A DNA stretch of 39,853 bases from JBAVVD01 sp049697115 (GCA_049697115.1 JBAVVD010000028.1:1-39853), one strand, 5' to 3'; numbered from the stretch's first letter, positions 30,672-39,785 are shown. Notes: generated from the letters alone by a model not told the origin. Made by a program: numbers and translations.

Positions 30672-32330
30672 TCAGTGGGAGATATAAACTCTGTATGTAT
30701 AGGTCAAAGTTTTTTCTTCGCCCGCTTTAACTGTGACTTCCCAGGAAATCCGGGAATTCAGGTTCACCGCCCTCAATTCCAGCCCTTCGGCCAGTTTCTG
30801 GACTTTTCCGCCATGGCTGACTTTGATGACCTCTCCGGTCAGGAATTTCTTGATGTCCATGGCAACGTCATTCTCTTTGCTGTTTTTCACGGCCAGTTCG
30901 CCCTTTACGGTGACCAGATCGTAGGCATGCTGGTACAACCTCACGTCCCTCTGCCGTTCCACCTCATATTCCTGCCGGGTCGTTTTAATGTCCGAGGCCA
31001 CTGTGAGCTTCAGATTGACGGAAGTTCCTTTGGGTGTGTAATCGATGGTATCCTGGGCCAGAGGTTTTTCATCCGCGACCGAAAAAGCGGGCGCAGTCGT
31101 CCAGGGAAACGGAGTCGAATTGGTCAGTTTGAGGCTGTGCCAGACATTTTCACGGGGCGCTTGGCGTTCCCTCTGGGAATAGCCCCGCGCATCGACATTG
31201 GCCGTATCAGGGACGGTCCATTCATAAATGTGTTTGTACTCCACAAGGTCGGAGAAAATGTGATAGTAGGCCCGTTCGCCTTCTTTCAAACTGACTCCTT
31301 TTTTGTGATAAAAAAACAGGTCCTCTTTAGCCTCCCCTTCCAAGGCCGGAATCGACGCATAGTCAAAATCGGCCGCAGCCATTTTAGCTTCTTCTCTCAG
31401 CGGAGAAAGCCTCTGGGCCGCGATGGCGCCAAGACCGCTGAAAGTCCCCCTTCCTCCGGTCAGGGAACTGAGGAATTGGACCAACGACTGATCCAACGTC
31501 ATGGGAGACAGAATATCCGCATAGATAAAATTGGGATATCCCACGACAAAATACAAATCGGCCTCCTGGAAATCCTCGCTATCATTCACAAGAAGGGCCT
31601 GCATGGTCAATCGGGCTTTCTGCTCATCCACAAGGTCCACAAGGTAGCTCGGCATCCAACAGATCCCCTTCTGGAGATAAAACAGGCCTATTTTTGCGTT
31701 TTTCCCAGCGGCAGCCACTTTGAACTTCATTCTTCGGACGACTTCTTTGCCAGGGAGCTTGGTTACAGGAGTATCTTTGAATTCAATTTTGTTCACGAAA
31801 TTCTTGTTGACGGCGATATCGCCTTGGGGAGTTTCCAGAATGAGGAGTGTGGCATTCTCGGCCTGCGGAATGGGCAGACGTCTGGGCTCAGAGAGAGCGG
31901 AGGCATCGACCGCTGGAAAACGGCTCTCCGGAACCGCTTTGATCTTCCCTTCAATGACTTTGTTCTCGAAACTGATCGCTATTCTCCTGCCGATATTGGC
32001 TCTGAACAACTCCGGAATTGAAATAACCGATAGTTCCAGGCTTCTCTCTTCCTTCAGGCTAATGACTTCTTCGAGACGTGCGCCTTTTTCCATGACGCCC
32101 ATCCAGAGCGTTCCCAGAGCCGCACGGGGAATACGGTCTGTGATGGCCCATCCCTCCTTGAGATCGACTTCTCCCTCTCTCATAAAAAATCCGAGTCCAT
32201 TTTTAAACACAGCAATCGACCTGGCCTCTGTCTTTAAAACCGGGAGTCGGCTGTCCTCTACCGCCAATGCAGAAAGAAATCCGCAAAAAATTATTATCAG
32301 AACAGCCATTTTGATATTTTTCTTTACCAT
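30672..32330 (-). CDS. Exported DUF4139-domain protein
   Basis: This 552-residue exported protein has a signal peptide at residues 1-23 (IKMAVLIIIFCGFLSALA). It then has an N-terminal beta domain (about 30-180, VFKNGLGFFMREGEVDL). The C-terminal DUF4139-type region (about 200-552) contains GICWMPSYLVDL, LLVNDSEDFQEADLYFVVGYPN, LTNSTPFPWTTAPAFSV and the closing SWEVTVKAGEEKTLTYTYRVYIS. The mucoidy-inhibitor A/DUF4139 group is beta-sandwich rich and of unknown function. AAGGAGAA 8-15 bases upstream fixes the ATG. The gene is alone, with its own promoter. Confidence 0.82.
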   Translation of the reverse strand: MVKKNIKMAVLIIIFCGFLSALAVEDSRLPVLKTEARSIAVFKNGLGFFMREGEVDLKEGWAITDRIPRAALGTLWMGVMEKGARLEEVISLKEERSLELSVISIPELFRANIGRRIAISFENKVIEGKIKAVPESRFPAVDASALSEPRRLPIPQAENATLLILETPQGDIAVNKNFVNKIEFKDTPVTKLPGKEVVRRMKFKVAAAGKNAKIGLFYLQKGICWMPSYLVDLVDEQKARLTMQALLVNDSEDFQEADLYFVVGYPNFIYADILSPMTLDQSLVQFLSSLTGGRGTFSGLGAIAAQRLSPLREEAKMAAADFDYASIPALEGEAKEDLFFYHKKGVSLKEGERAYYHIFSDLVEYKHIYEWTVPDTANVDARGYSQRERQAPRENVWHSLKLTNSTPFPWTTAPAFSVADEKPLAQDTIDYTPKGTSVNLKLTVASDIKTTRQEYEVERQRDVRLYQHAYDLVTVKGELAVKNSKENDVAMDIKKFLTGEVIKVSHGGKVQKLAEGLELRAVNLNSRISWEVTVKAGEEKTLTYTYRVYISH

Positions 32331-32365
32331 GTTGACATTCTCCTTCCCCTTATTTTTCTGCCTCT

Positions 32366-32393
32366 ATTGTACTCCTCATCCGATGAATATCAA
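32366..32393 (-). promoter_or_regulatory. Promoter of the DUF4139 gene
   Basis: On the minus strand TTGATA (32393-32388), 16 bases, TACAAT (32371-32366). The predicted start near 32359 leaves about 29 bases before the ATG, including AAGGAGAA. Confidence 0.6.
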
Positions 32394-32511
32394 GTCCATG
32401 AAAAACATTGAATTTGTTCGTCCGGACAAAAAGGCCCCGCCTCAGATTCAATAGGACAAAGATTTCCAAAGAGGAGGAAGTGAGAAAAGGCAGCCCGGTA
32501 AAGAATGTTGA

Positions 32512-33141
32512 TTATTGAATGGAAGGAAACACATCAAGCCGGCAGGACAGGTTCCGAGCCTCTGCCAAGTCGGTTTTTGTATTGACGTTGAATACACTCA
32601 AGTGAGCCGGATCGAATAGGTCAATCTCCTCCGCTTCGACATACCGCACTCTGACCATTGAAAATAAATCACCCACCTTCAGGGCGTTCTGCCGGAGCTG
32701 CTTTTTAAGTGGTGCAATGCAGGTTTTGGCGTAAATGGCATGGAGAGGCTCAATCCAATTGTTCAATCGGGGAACCACCGCATCGAAACCATCCGCAAGT
32801 TGCATCTGGTAGCAAAGCAATTCCCTGTTGAGAAACGGCATATCCGAACCGACAACAAGATTATGGAAAGAGCTTGAAGCGGCCAGCCCTGTGTAGAGGC
32901 CCCCCAGGGCTCCCTTATCGGGATAGACATCCATGACAGCTTTCATTTTCGGACAGCCATCAAGGAAAGGAAACGTCTGCCCGGCTGCGCCCACAATGAT
33001 AATATTCCGCACATAAGGACTGACGGCATTCACCACTCTTTCCAGCAGTGTTCTGCCGCCGACGGTCTCCAAGATTTTGCGACCTTCGAGGCGGGAGCCC
33101 TTTCCACCGGCCAGAACAATGCAGCTGATCTTGGATTCCAT
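32512..33141 (-). CDS. mobA: Molybdenum cofactor guanylyltransferase (MobA-like)
   Basis: This 209-residue nucleotidyltransferase has the GTP-binding opening ISCIVLAGGKGSRLEGRKILE (about 5-25; LAGGxSxRxGxxK type), GALGGLYTGLAAS (about 77-89) and the metal-binding GSDMPFL (about 97-103). MobA joins GMP to molybdopterin, making the bis-MGD cofactor that DMSO-reductase-family enzymes need. The gene follows the molybdoenzyme and ferredoxin genes by 8 bases, so cofactor maturation is encoded with its client. The generic NTP-transferase alternative (MocA-like) is less likely given this context. Confidence 0.88.
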   Translation of the reverse strand: MESKISCIVLAGGKGSRLEGRKILETVGGRTLLERVVNAVSPYVRNIIIVGAAGQTFPFLDGCPKMKAVMDVYPDKGALGGLYTGLAASSSFHNLVVGSDMPFLNRELLCYQMQLADGFDAVVPRLNNWIEPLHAIYAKTCIAPLKKQLRQNALKVGDLFSMVRVRYVEAEEIDLFDPAHLSVFNVNTKTDLAEARNLSCRLDVFPSIQ

Positions 33142-33149
33142 TTTTTATT

Positions 33150-33500
33150 TTATTTTGGCACCCAGAGCACCATTCTCGGCTTCTTTGCCATTTCTTTTGC
33201 CAGCTTCTCTATACGGCCGAATTTCATGCACGAAGCCATACAGTGTTTCACACAGGCCGGCTCAAGCCCCTGCTTTGTTCGCGGCGCGCAGAGAATGCAG
33301 AGCTCAGTTGGAAACGGCAAGTAGGTAAGATAGGCCCTGTCATTAGGAAGCTTCTGGGTAATCTCAATGACCTGCATTCCCGCCATGCCTGCCGGCCAAT
33401 GGTATTCCTGGGCGCAGGCCACCTGGCAGGTGTAGCATCCGGTGCAGTATTCATAATCAATCAGGAGACCGTATTCACTCTTCTTTGACATCTTTGCCAT
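33150..33500 (-). CDS. Small two-cluster 4Fe-4S electron-transfer subunit
   Basis: This 116-residue ferredoxin-like protein has Cys19, Cys22, Cys25 and Cys29 (CTGCYTCQVAC) plus Cys68, Cys71, Cys83 and Cys87 (CILC, then CVKHC), enough for two [4Fe-4S] clusters; Cys91 is extra. Usual DMSO-reductase B subunits hold four clusters in about 180-240 residues, so this one is reduced. The ATG 33498-33500 follows GGAGG and overlaps the end of the catalytic subunit gene by 26 bases; a second ATG at 33491 is possible. It should carry electrons between the molybdoenzyme and an unknown partner. No membrane subunit is adjacent. Confidence 0.88.
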   Translation of the reverse strand: MAKMSKKSEYGLLIDYEYCTGCYTCQVACAQEYHWPAGMAGMQVIEITQKLPNDRAYLTYLPFPTELCILCAPRTKQGLEPACVKHCMASCMKFGRIEKLAKEMAKKPRMVLWVPK

Positions 33501-35952
33501 CTTCCCTTCCTCCGACCTTGTATACTCTGCAGAGTAGATGCTTAATGGGCGCGCCCAGGCCGTCTTTGCCCTGAAAACCCATGGGAATAAGCTGGTTGAT
33601 GTTGGATTCCCAGACACCGAACAGAGAAGGCGCTCTGCCTGGCTTTTCAGGAAACCACCAGCCATGTGCAGCCATCACCATCCACGCAGGCACCGCCAGC
33701 GTCACTTTGGCCTTGAATTTGCACCTGCCCAGCCAGTTTTCAACCCACACCCACTCCCCATTGCCTATATTCAAGGATGCGGCCATATCCGGGTGGATTT
33801 CAAGCACAGGATCAGGGTCAATCGCCCGCAGCCAGGGAATGTTTCTGTGTTCGGAATGGAAATACACAGGCGACCTTCGGCCTGTGGATAAAATCAAAGG
33901 ATATTTTTTGCAGAGTTTGGGTTGGCTGATGGGCGTGAAAGGCGGCTCCTCGTAATGAGGCAGAGCTTCATATCCCCATTTTTCACGCCAAGTGGAATAC
34001 AGCTCCATCTTGCCTGAAGGAGTCTGAAATCCAGGTTTCCTGTCCGGTCTCAGGAGCCCCTTCTCATACCTGCGATAGGGAGTGCTGGAATGGCCTTCTG
34101 GCGGAAATGCCCAGCCCCTCTCCTGCAGCTCCTTAAAGGTCATGCCGGATGGCTTGATGATTTCATCATAAAGTTCATAAATCGTCTTCCAGCGGAAGTC
34201 CGGGTCAAATCTCCGGGCCAGCTCGAAATTGATCTCCACATCAGGTTTACATTCTTCTATGGAAATAGCCTTATTGATGCTCTGAAGCGGAATCCACCAG
34301 GTGCGCACGCCGTCTTTTTCAAGAAAGGTGGCCGCCGGAAGAACAACATCGGCCAACTGGGCGGTGGGTGTCATGAAGAGGTCCACGACAACAATGAAAT
34401 TCATTTTTTTAAGGGCCTTCACCCACTTCTTCGGATCAAGGCCTATGCCGGCCACAGGATTACAGGTCTGGATCCACATACCCTTGATGGGGTAAGGTTT
34501 CCCTGTGAAAATCTGTTCCAGGGCAAGGTCGGTTTGAGCCCGCCAGATGAACCTGTTCAAAGGTCCATACCTGGAAGCACCGATCCTTTTCCTATCAGAC
34601 TCTGCAGAATCCATCTTGATAACACCTTTGGCTCCCGGAAGAGCATAGGCCACAGCGTCAAATGCGAAGCGGGAAATGACGTTCCCGCCAGGAACATCCA
34701 GATTTCCTGTGAGACACCAGAGGTTGGCAATGGCCATGGATGTGGGAGTTGTGGCTGGCGTCATATCAATGGGGACTCCCCAGTGGATGGAAGCCGGTTT
34801 GCTCATGGCATAGAAGCGGGCAGCTTCCACGATTTCCTTCTCCGGGACCCAGGTTATCTCGGACACCCGTTCCACCGGATATTCATTCACCTTCTCGCAG
34901 AACAAATCCCACACCGTCCGGCAGGAGACTTTTTTTCCATCTTCAAGGCGTATTTCATAACTTCCGTTCAGAGCCGGCTGCACATTTTCCTCTATGTACC
35001 TGACTTGACTGGAATCCCAGACTGCGGGCGCCTTTCTTTTTGTATCCCAGACGACATAGTTATCCTGGGAGCCGCCGGAAATAAGGTCACTCTCCCGAAG
35101 AAGCGTTCTCCGGTCATCCCGAATCAAGTGATGTGCATTCGTCCATTTTTCAACGAATTTCTTTTCATATAAATTTTCATTGATAATGACATTGAGAAAG
35201 CCCATGGCCAGGGCGCCATCTGTCCCGGGCCGCAGCCTGAGCCATTTTTTTGCCCGGGAAGTGAACCAGGTCAGCCTGGGATCAATAGCGATAATCTGTG
35301 TGCCTTTTTTCATAAGGTCGATAATCCAATGCCCGAAGACATTGTCGGGGCATGAGGAAGGAATGTTATATCCCCAAACGACGATGCACCGTGGGATTTT
35401 ATATCTTTGATCGGAGTAGCGGCCGGGAAACCACTGGGCGGCATCCATAATGCAGTAATCTCCCTGGATGGTATCCACAGCGGCAATTCTCGGGCTGTAG
35501 CAGGCTATTCCGCTCAGAGCGAACATGACATTGGGACTGCCGTACGCATAAGCGAGCATGCATATCCACGGCCCGATATCCCTGCCGGTTCCCATAGAAA
35601 AAATCATACTTTCCGGACCGAAATCCTCGCGGATTTTCTTCATTTTTTTCTCGATGAGGTCGTAGGCTTCTTCCCAGGAAATGGGCCGCCATTTCCCCTC
35701 CCCCCGCTCGCCTACTCTTTTGAGCGGCCGAGTAAGCCGGTCCGGGTGATAAACATACTGGGTCATTGCCAGACATCTGGCGCAGAGGCGCCCCTGATTC
35801 CAGGGGTGGTTCGGATCCCCTTCAATCTTTATTAATTGGCCGTCCCGGACATAGGCCATCACACCGCATCCGCCGTGACACCCCGGGCCGGCAGACCAGG
35901 TTGTGGTGCGAATAATCTCGATATTTTCTTTTTGTGTGGATCGCAATACCAT
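33475..35952 (-). CDS. Molybdopterin oxidoreductase, DMSO reductase family catalytic subunit
   Basis: This 825-residue protein has the family's full bis-MGD fold. There is no Tat signal, so it is cytoplasmic. The N-terminal Fe-S site is unusual: Cys25-x3-Cys29 (GPGCHGGC), then Cys57-x2-Cys60 (GRLCARC), instead of CxxCxxxC near the start; position 22 is Gly. GDPNHPWNQGRLC and PDRLTRPLKRVGERGEGKW are standard. Cys151 in GIACYSPR is the likely metal ligand. Cofactor-binding blocks include GTQIIAIDPRLTW, QTCNPVAG, LADVVLPAATFLEKDG and the C-terminal WVWVENWLGRCKFKAKV domain. Relatives with this opening include anaerobic aromatic and hydrocarbon enzymes and acetylene hydratase-like proteins. Substrate and metal (Mo or W) are open. 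Confidence 0.92.
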   Translation of the reverse strand: MVLRSTQKENIEIIRTTTWSAGPGCHGGCGVMAYVRDGQLIKIEGDPNHPWNQGRLCARCLAMTQYVYHPDRLTRPLKRVGERGEGKWRPISWEEAYDLIEKKMKKIREDFGPESMIFSMGTGRDIGPWICMLAYAYGSPNVMFALSGIACYSPRIAAVDTIQGDYCIMDAAQWFPGRYSDQRYKIPRCIVVWGYNIPSSCPDNVFGHWIIDLMKKGTQIIAIDPRLTWFTSRAKKWLRLRPGTDGALAMGFLNVIINENLYEKKFVEKWTNAHHLIRDDRRTLLRESDLISGGSQDNYVVWDTKRKAPAVWDSSQVRYIEENVQPALNGSYEIRLEDGKKVSCRTVWDLFCEKVNEYPVERVSEITWVPEKEIVEAARFYAMSKPASIHWGVPIDMTPATTPTSMAIANLWCLTGNLDVPGGNVISRFAFDAVAYALPGAKGVIKMDSAESDRKRIGASRYGPLNRFIWRAQTDLALEQIFTGKPYPIKGMWIQTCNPVAGIGLDPKKWVKALKKMNFIVVVDLFMTPTAQLADVVLPAATFLEKDGVRTWWIPLQSINKAISIEECKPDVEINFELARRFDPDFRWKTIYELYDEIIKPSGMTFKELQERGWAFPPEGHSSTPYRRYEKGLLRPDRKPGFQTPSGKMELYSTWREKWGYEALPHYEEPPFTPISQPKLCKKYPLILSTGRRSPVYFHSEHRNIPWLRAIDPDPVLEIHPDMAASLNIGNGEWVWVENWLGRCKFKAKVTLAVPAWMVMAAHGWWFPEKPGRAPSLFGVWESNINQLIPMGFQGKDGLGAPIKHLLCRVYKVGGREDGKDVKEE

Positions 35953-35971
35953 CTTCTGAACTCCCCTGTAG

Positions 35972-36000
35972 CTTATATCACAGTAAAAATATTAGGTCAA
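35972..36000 (-). promoter_or_regulatory. Promoter of the molybdoenzyme operon
   Basis: On the minus strand TTGACC (36000-35995), 17 bases, TATAAG (35977-35972), with a nearby upstream TG. The predicted start near 35965 leaves a short leader with AGGGGAG before the ATG at 35952. Confidence 0.7.
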
Positions 36001-36074
36001 AAATGTTAAAAACGCGATAGCTCTGCATGAAAAGGAGCCGCTGAAACTGGATCCAAGCCTCTGGCAGAAAGGGA

Positions 36075-37907
36075 CTATTTCAAGATCAAGAGCGAATAAG
36101 AATCCGCCACAAAAAGAAAATCCCCATGTTTGAATACATATTGAGTTTCCCCGGGAGTATCATAAGAGTCCAGGACGATCGGATTGGCCGGATTGCGAAT
36201 GTCAATTTTTTTCACACCGGATTTCTCGTCCGAAAGAAAGGCCAGATTCCCGCTCACACAGACGCTATTGGCGAAGTCGTCTGCCGGGCAGGTCCCTGCA
36301 ACTTTCGGTGCCGAAGGACTGCGGACATCTATAATCTGTAAGCCGGAAGGCCCGCTGGCGACATAGGCATACATGCCCTGAACGGCAAGGCCGTAAGGTT
36401 CGCCTTCGATTTTACAGGAGCCGACACGCTTGGGAGAAGAAGGATTATGAATGTCGATGATGTGAAAGCCGGCATCGCTGCTGGCAATATACGCCCGATC
36501 TCCGCTAACGACAAGCCCATAGGCAAATCCAGGCATCTCATAGGTCCCGACAATGGCCGGGGCGGAAGGATCGTGAATGTCGACCACATGAAAACCGGAA
36601 TGATCTGCGGTCAGATAGACATATTTCCCGCGGGAGACTATCGTTCTGGGGACGCCAGGAATCCTGAGTGTGGAGATGATTTTTATTTTCGATCGGTCGG
36701 AGACATCGAATGTCCGCACAGACCTTCTGTCCGTAACGAACACATAGTGGCCGTTGACCGCCAGCCCATGAATACCGCGGTACTGCCCCATGGAGGCCAC
36801 AAGTCTGGGATGAGCGGGATCCGAAATGTGAATGATCTTCAAGCCGGATAAATCGCCGATGGCATAGGCGTATTCTCCCTGAATCGCTGCCGCAATGATA
36901 GAACCGGGAGTGTAATACAAACCCGTCAAAGAAGGGCTCTTTGGATGGGAGATATCCAGAATATGGATCCCGGCAAAATAATCCACAACATAGGCATAAT
37001 TCCCCTTCAAAGCCACCTGCCAGGCTTCATTGTACATGGTGTATCTGGTGGTGGCCAGCAGAGCCGGAGAATCCCCATCAGAAATGTCGATCATCTGGAA
37101 TCCTCCGTCATAGAGGTTTCCCACGCCGGCATGTGGACCATCCACGACCACACTCTTGGCGTAGCCGGATGTCACGAAGTTTTTTATATACCGGGGATGA
37201 GCGGGATCACTGACATCAATGACCTGAAGGCCTGAATAGCCATCCGCCACATAGGCATAATCTCCGGAGAGAGCGATTTTTTCTGCCGTCCCTTCAGTGT
37301 CAAGACTGCCCAGAAGTTTGGGGTCGGCCGGATTTTGAATGCTGACAATGTGTATGCCTGCGCTGCCGTCTGCCACATAAGCGTACTCTCCCCTCAGGAT
37401 GACTCCGAGGGCTTCCCCCGGCGTATCCCAGGAACCGACAGCCTTCACTTCCTGGGGGTCCGAAATATGTAATATTCGCAGTCCTTCCAGGTCATCCGCA
37501 ACGAAGACAAAATCTCCTTGAACTGCCAGGTCTCTGGCTGTTCCGGCGGTGTCCCAACCACCTTTAAGAACTGGAGCTCGAGGATTTGAGACGTCGGCAA
37601 TTTTCAATCCTTTTTCTCCCGCGGCAATCAGGGCCAGATGATTTTTCAATTCGATGGCAAATCCTCCGCCCAGGTAAAGCTGGGAGATCAGGGCCGGATT
37701 TTTTTTGTCTGTAATATCCAGGACAGCCAGGCCGTTAAGAAACGCACAATAAGCAAAATCGCCCTCAATCGCAATGTCATAGGCCTTCGTCCACAGAAGG
37801 GAATTGACATACTCGAGCCCGGTTTCGCCAGCATTCAGGCCACAGCTTCCAAGGATGATACCACTGAGAATTAGGGTCGGGAGAATGACTGTTCTCTTTC
37901 GAATCAT
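36075..37907 (-). CDS. LVIVD-repeat beta-propeller lipoprotein
   Basis: This 610-residue protein starts at the ATG 37905-37907, after AAAGGGGAA. The signal ends LGSC with Cys22 as the lipid site. The rest is 13 full repeats plus a final half repeat of about 42 residues. Each has a strand pair like GDYAYVADGYSGLQVIDVSD followed by PAHPR. Representative ends are DITDKKNP, DVSNPRAP, HISDPQ, DVSDPAHP, DIHNPSSP and DIRNPANP. Fourteen blades could close two seven-bladed propellers. The LVIVD family is extracytoplasmic and probably binds proteins or surface polymers. It begins 20 bases after the DUF362 stop codon. Confidence 0.92.
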   Translation of the reverse strand: MIRKRTVILPTLILSGIILGSCGLNAGETGLEYVNSLLWTKAYDIAIEGDFAYCAFLNGLAVLDITDKKNPALISQLYLGGGFAIELKNHLALIAAGEKGLKIADVSNPRAPVLKGGWDTAGTARDLAVQGDFVFVADDLEGLRILHISDPQEVKAVGSWDTPGEALGVILRGEYAYVADGSAGIHIVSIQNPADPKLLGSLDTEGTAEKIALSGDYAYVADGYSGLQVIDVSDPAHPRYIKNFVTSGYAKSVVVDGPHAGVGNLYDGGFQMIDISDGDSPALLATTRYTMYNEAWQVALKGNYAYVVDYFAGIHILDISHPKSPSLTGLYYTPGSIIAAAIQGEYAYAIGDLSGLKIIHISDPAHPRLVASMGQYRGIHGLAVNGHYVFVTDRRSVRTFDVSDRSKIKIISTLRIPGVPRTIVSRGKYVYLTADHSGFHVVDIHDPSAPAIVGTYEMPGFAYGLVVSGDRAYIASSDAGFHIIDIHNPSSPKRVGSCKIEGEPYGLAVQGMYAYVASGPSGLQIIDVRSPSAPKVAGTCPADDFANSVCVSGNLAFLSDEKSGVKKIDIRNPANPIVLDSYDTPGETQYVFKHGDFLFVADSYSLLILK

Positions 37908-37927
37908 GATTGTTCCCCTTTCGGCCC

Positions 37928-38803
37928 TTAGATGAGAATATCCTCTGTCCAACCCAGTCTGACCAACTCGATCCTGTTCAGATCGCTGGTGCCGATGCCG
38001 TGCTTGGTATCGGCGATTTCAATATGCTTGGGAACCGGCGGAAGTTCCATGGACCGTCCAAGCTTCAGGCGTCTTTTGGCCATGATCAGCCGGAGTCCGA
38101 TAGTATCCACAGCCACAGGGTCCTGTCCCACGATAAGGCCTTTGTAGTTCCAGACATACCGGCGGCTGAAATGGTGAGGGCCCCGGCCGTGGAACTGGGG
38201 TGTCAGGGCACAGAGGATATTCAAGCGGGTCTTCCCCTTAACCTGAGGTAAATGAAAAAGCGAACCCAGATCCCCACAGCTATTGGGATGATAATCCGGC
38301 TGAGATTCCCCGAACATGATGTAGTTCTTGATGCAGCCGGAAATGCCCGCCAGGTAGTGCGTCCGGAGCGGGCGGACATTAATGAGCGACGTGGCTTTTA
38401 GAAAAATCGGATTCGTCCTCACAGTATGATCATCAATGCCGATATCCTCTTTGTTCACGCCCACATCCATCAGGCGCCGCTGAATGGCCATTTCCACTTC
38501 TGGCGGCGTGGGTAGATAGGACCAGACGTTGCTTTTGATGCCGACAATTTCTCCCGGTTTGATGATCTGGGAAAAAGCCTGGATGGGGTCTTCCTGGTCA
38601 AAAAGCCTCATTACGGCCTCATCCAGCATCTGTTGGATGACCTCGCCATTTATCAAGGAGTTCTCATCCAGAGCTCCGGAATTGCGGATAAGGATTACGC
38701 GTGATTTTTTAACGGATTCCTGGGAAAAACCCACAGCCGCAGCCCCAAGAACAGCCAGGGTTGTTCCCTTGATAAAATCGCGCCGGGTGATCATTGTCTT
38801 CAT
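37928..38803 (-). CDS. Tat-exported DUF362-domain protein
   Basis: This 291-residue protein has a twin-arginine signal: TRRDFIKGTTLAVLGAAAVG (about 6-25), indicating export of a folded, possibly cofactor-containing protein. The DUF362 region shows VGIKSNVWSYLPTPPEV (about 87-103), GIDDHTVRTNP, the HYLAGISGCIKNYIMFG segment and LIVGQDPVAVDTIGLRL, which are conserved in this family. No ferredoxin-type cysteine motif is present, unlike DUF362 proteins with a C-terminal 4Fe-4S domain. The function of the family is not known. It begins 13 bases after the DUF6599 stop, with AAGGTGA upstream. Confidence 0.9.
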   Translation of the reverse strand: MKTMITRRDFIKGTTLAVLGAAAVGFSQESVKKSRVILIRNSGALDENSLINGEVIQQMLDEAVMRLFDQEDPIQAFSQIIKPGEIVGIKSNVWSYLPTPPEVEMAIQRRLMDVGVNKEDIGIDDHTVRTNPIFLKATSLINVRPLRTHYLAGISGCIKNYIMFGESQPDYHPNSCGDLGSLFHLPQVKGKTRLNILCALTPQFHGRGPHHFSRRYVWNYKGLIVGQDPVAVDTIGLRLIMAKRRLKLGRSMELPPVPKHIEIADTKHGIGTSDLNRIELVRLGWTEDILI

Positions 38804-38816
38804 ATTTCTCTCACCT

Positions 38817-39695
38817 TCATTGGAATTTTAGGCGGAATTGCATTTCTTCCGCCCACTGTTTGGAGGGGGCCTCAAAGACAACAGCCACAAAATTGTTGTG
38901 AACTCTGGCCATTGTCCACGTTCCATTTTCCATCTGAGCGGAACCAGTAGTCTGGGCTTCCGGAAGATAAGATTGAAGAAACGAACGATAGGCGGCTCGG
39001 GCTTTTGACTCATCGGAATACCGGATGACCAAGAGGCAACCCCCTTCGTCTTCTTCCCCTTGATATTCGGCGAAGACACAGTCTGTTTCCTGGTTGATAT
39101 GGAGAATATTCTCGCTAGCGATGAAATAGCGGTTGTTCAGATTGACGGAGCTGTGGAAAAAGCTAATGCGAGACTCCCGAAGGTCTTTTTTAGGAAGGCA
39201 CTCTAATAAAATCGGCTTAGGGCCGGGCGGACCCAGATGAACAACCACGGCTTTCCCCAGCCCAGGAATGACCTCCTCGGCGGCCTTCTCCTCTCCCATG
39301 GCCGTAATGGTTACAAAGTAGCGGCCCTGCCAGAATTTTAGAAATCCATAGCCGAATTCCGAATCCTGGCCGATGCCGATTCCTTCATCCTGACGATCGC
39401 AGGAAAAAATGCCGAAGGCTTCTTCCGAAGAGCCCATATCATAGATATCCAGCGCCAGCTCACCCTGTTCCGGGCCGATGAATTTCCGGACAAAGACCTG
39501 GACAAAATCGAAGGCCAGATAGACCTCAGCGCCTCCGTCCATATAATCATAAAGCGTTTTCCGGTCATAGATCTGATCTTTTTCTTCGGCTTCCCAGCCC
39601 TGGATTTTATTTGGTATCAGTGCGCCAAAATCCTTCACGCTTCCTCCGGTCATTTGGACGATCAAGAATAAAAGTAAAATTCTCAAAATTTTCAT
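38817..39695 (-). CDS. Exported DUF6599 protein
   Basis: This 292-residue protein starts at the ATG 39693-39695 because AGAGGA lies about 11 bases upstream and the longer ATG at 39740 would sit only a few bases from the predicted transcription start. The signal peptide is residues 1-17 (MKILRILLLFLIVQMTG). DUF6599 features are IPNKIQGWEAEEKDQIYDRK, LYDYMDGGAEVYLAFDF and DIYDMGSSEEAFGIFS (about 60-110). This family of unknown function is, to my knowledge, frequent in Aminicenantes. The mature protein is mixed alpha/beta without catalytic motifs. It leads the three-gene operon with DUF362 and LVIVD genes. Confidence 0.85.
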   Translation of the reverse strand: MKILRILLLFLIVQMTGGSVKDFGALIPNKIQGWEAEEKDQIYDRKTLYDYMDGGAEVYLAFDFVQVFVRKFIGPEQGELALDIYDMGSSEEAFGIFSCDRQDEGIGIGQDSEFGYGFLKFWQGRYFVTITAMGEEKAAEEVIPGLGKAVVVHLGPPGPKPILLECLPKKDLRESRISFFHSSVNLNNRYFIASENILHINQETDCVFAEYQGEEDEGGCLLVIRYSDESKARAAYRSFLQSYLPEAQTTGSAQMENGTWTMARVHNNFVAVVFEAPSKQWAEEMQFRLKFQ

Positions 39696-39753
39696 GAAAA
39701 GGTGCGTCCTCTTTTTTTTTGTTTGAAAGATTAAAAACATGACTACTTACAAT

Positions 39754-39782
39754 AGTATAGACAGGTCTTCACGAAATTCCAA
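39754..39782 (-). promoter_or_regulatory. Proximal promoter of the DUF6599-DUF362-LVIVD operon
   Basis: On the minus strand TTGGAA (39782-39777), 17 bases, TATACT (39759-39754). The predicted start near 39747 is about 50 bases before the ATG at 39695. Confidence 0.55.
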
Positions 39783-39785
39783 CTT

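Noticed and set aside
30645..32021. 458-codon open frame on the plus strand
   Set aside because: It lies antisense to the DUF4139 gene, which has a signal peptide, ribosome site and promoter. The antisense translation has no family features and arises from base composition.
33501..33665. 55-residue extension of the ferredoxin subunit
   Set aside because: It overlaps the molybdoenzyme coding region in another frame. The ATG at 33500 has GGAGG at the right distance.
34090..35172. 360-codon plus-strand open frame
   Set aside because: It is antisense to the molybdoenzyme gene. Its Cys/His-rich look follows from the complementary codons.
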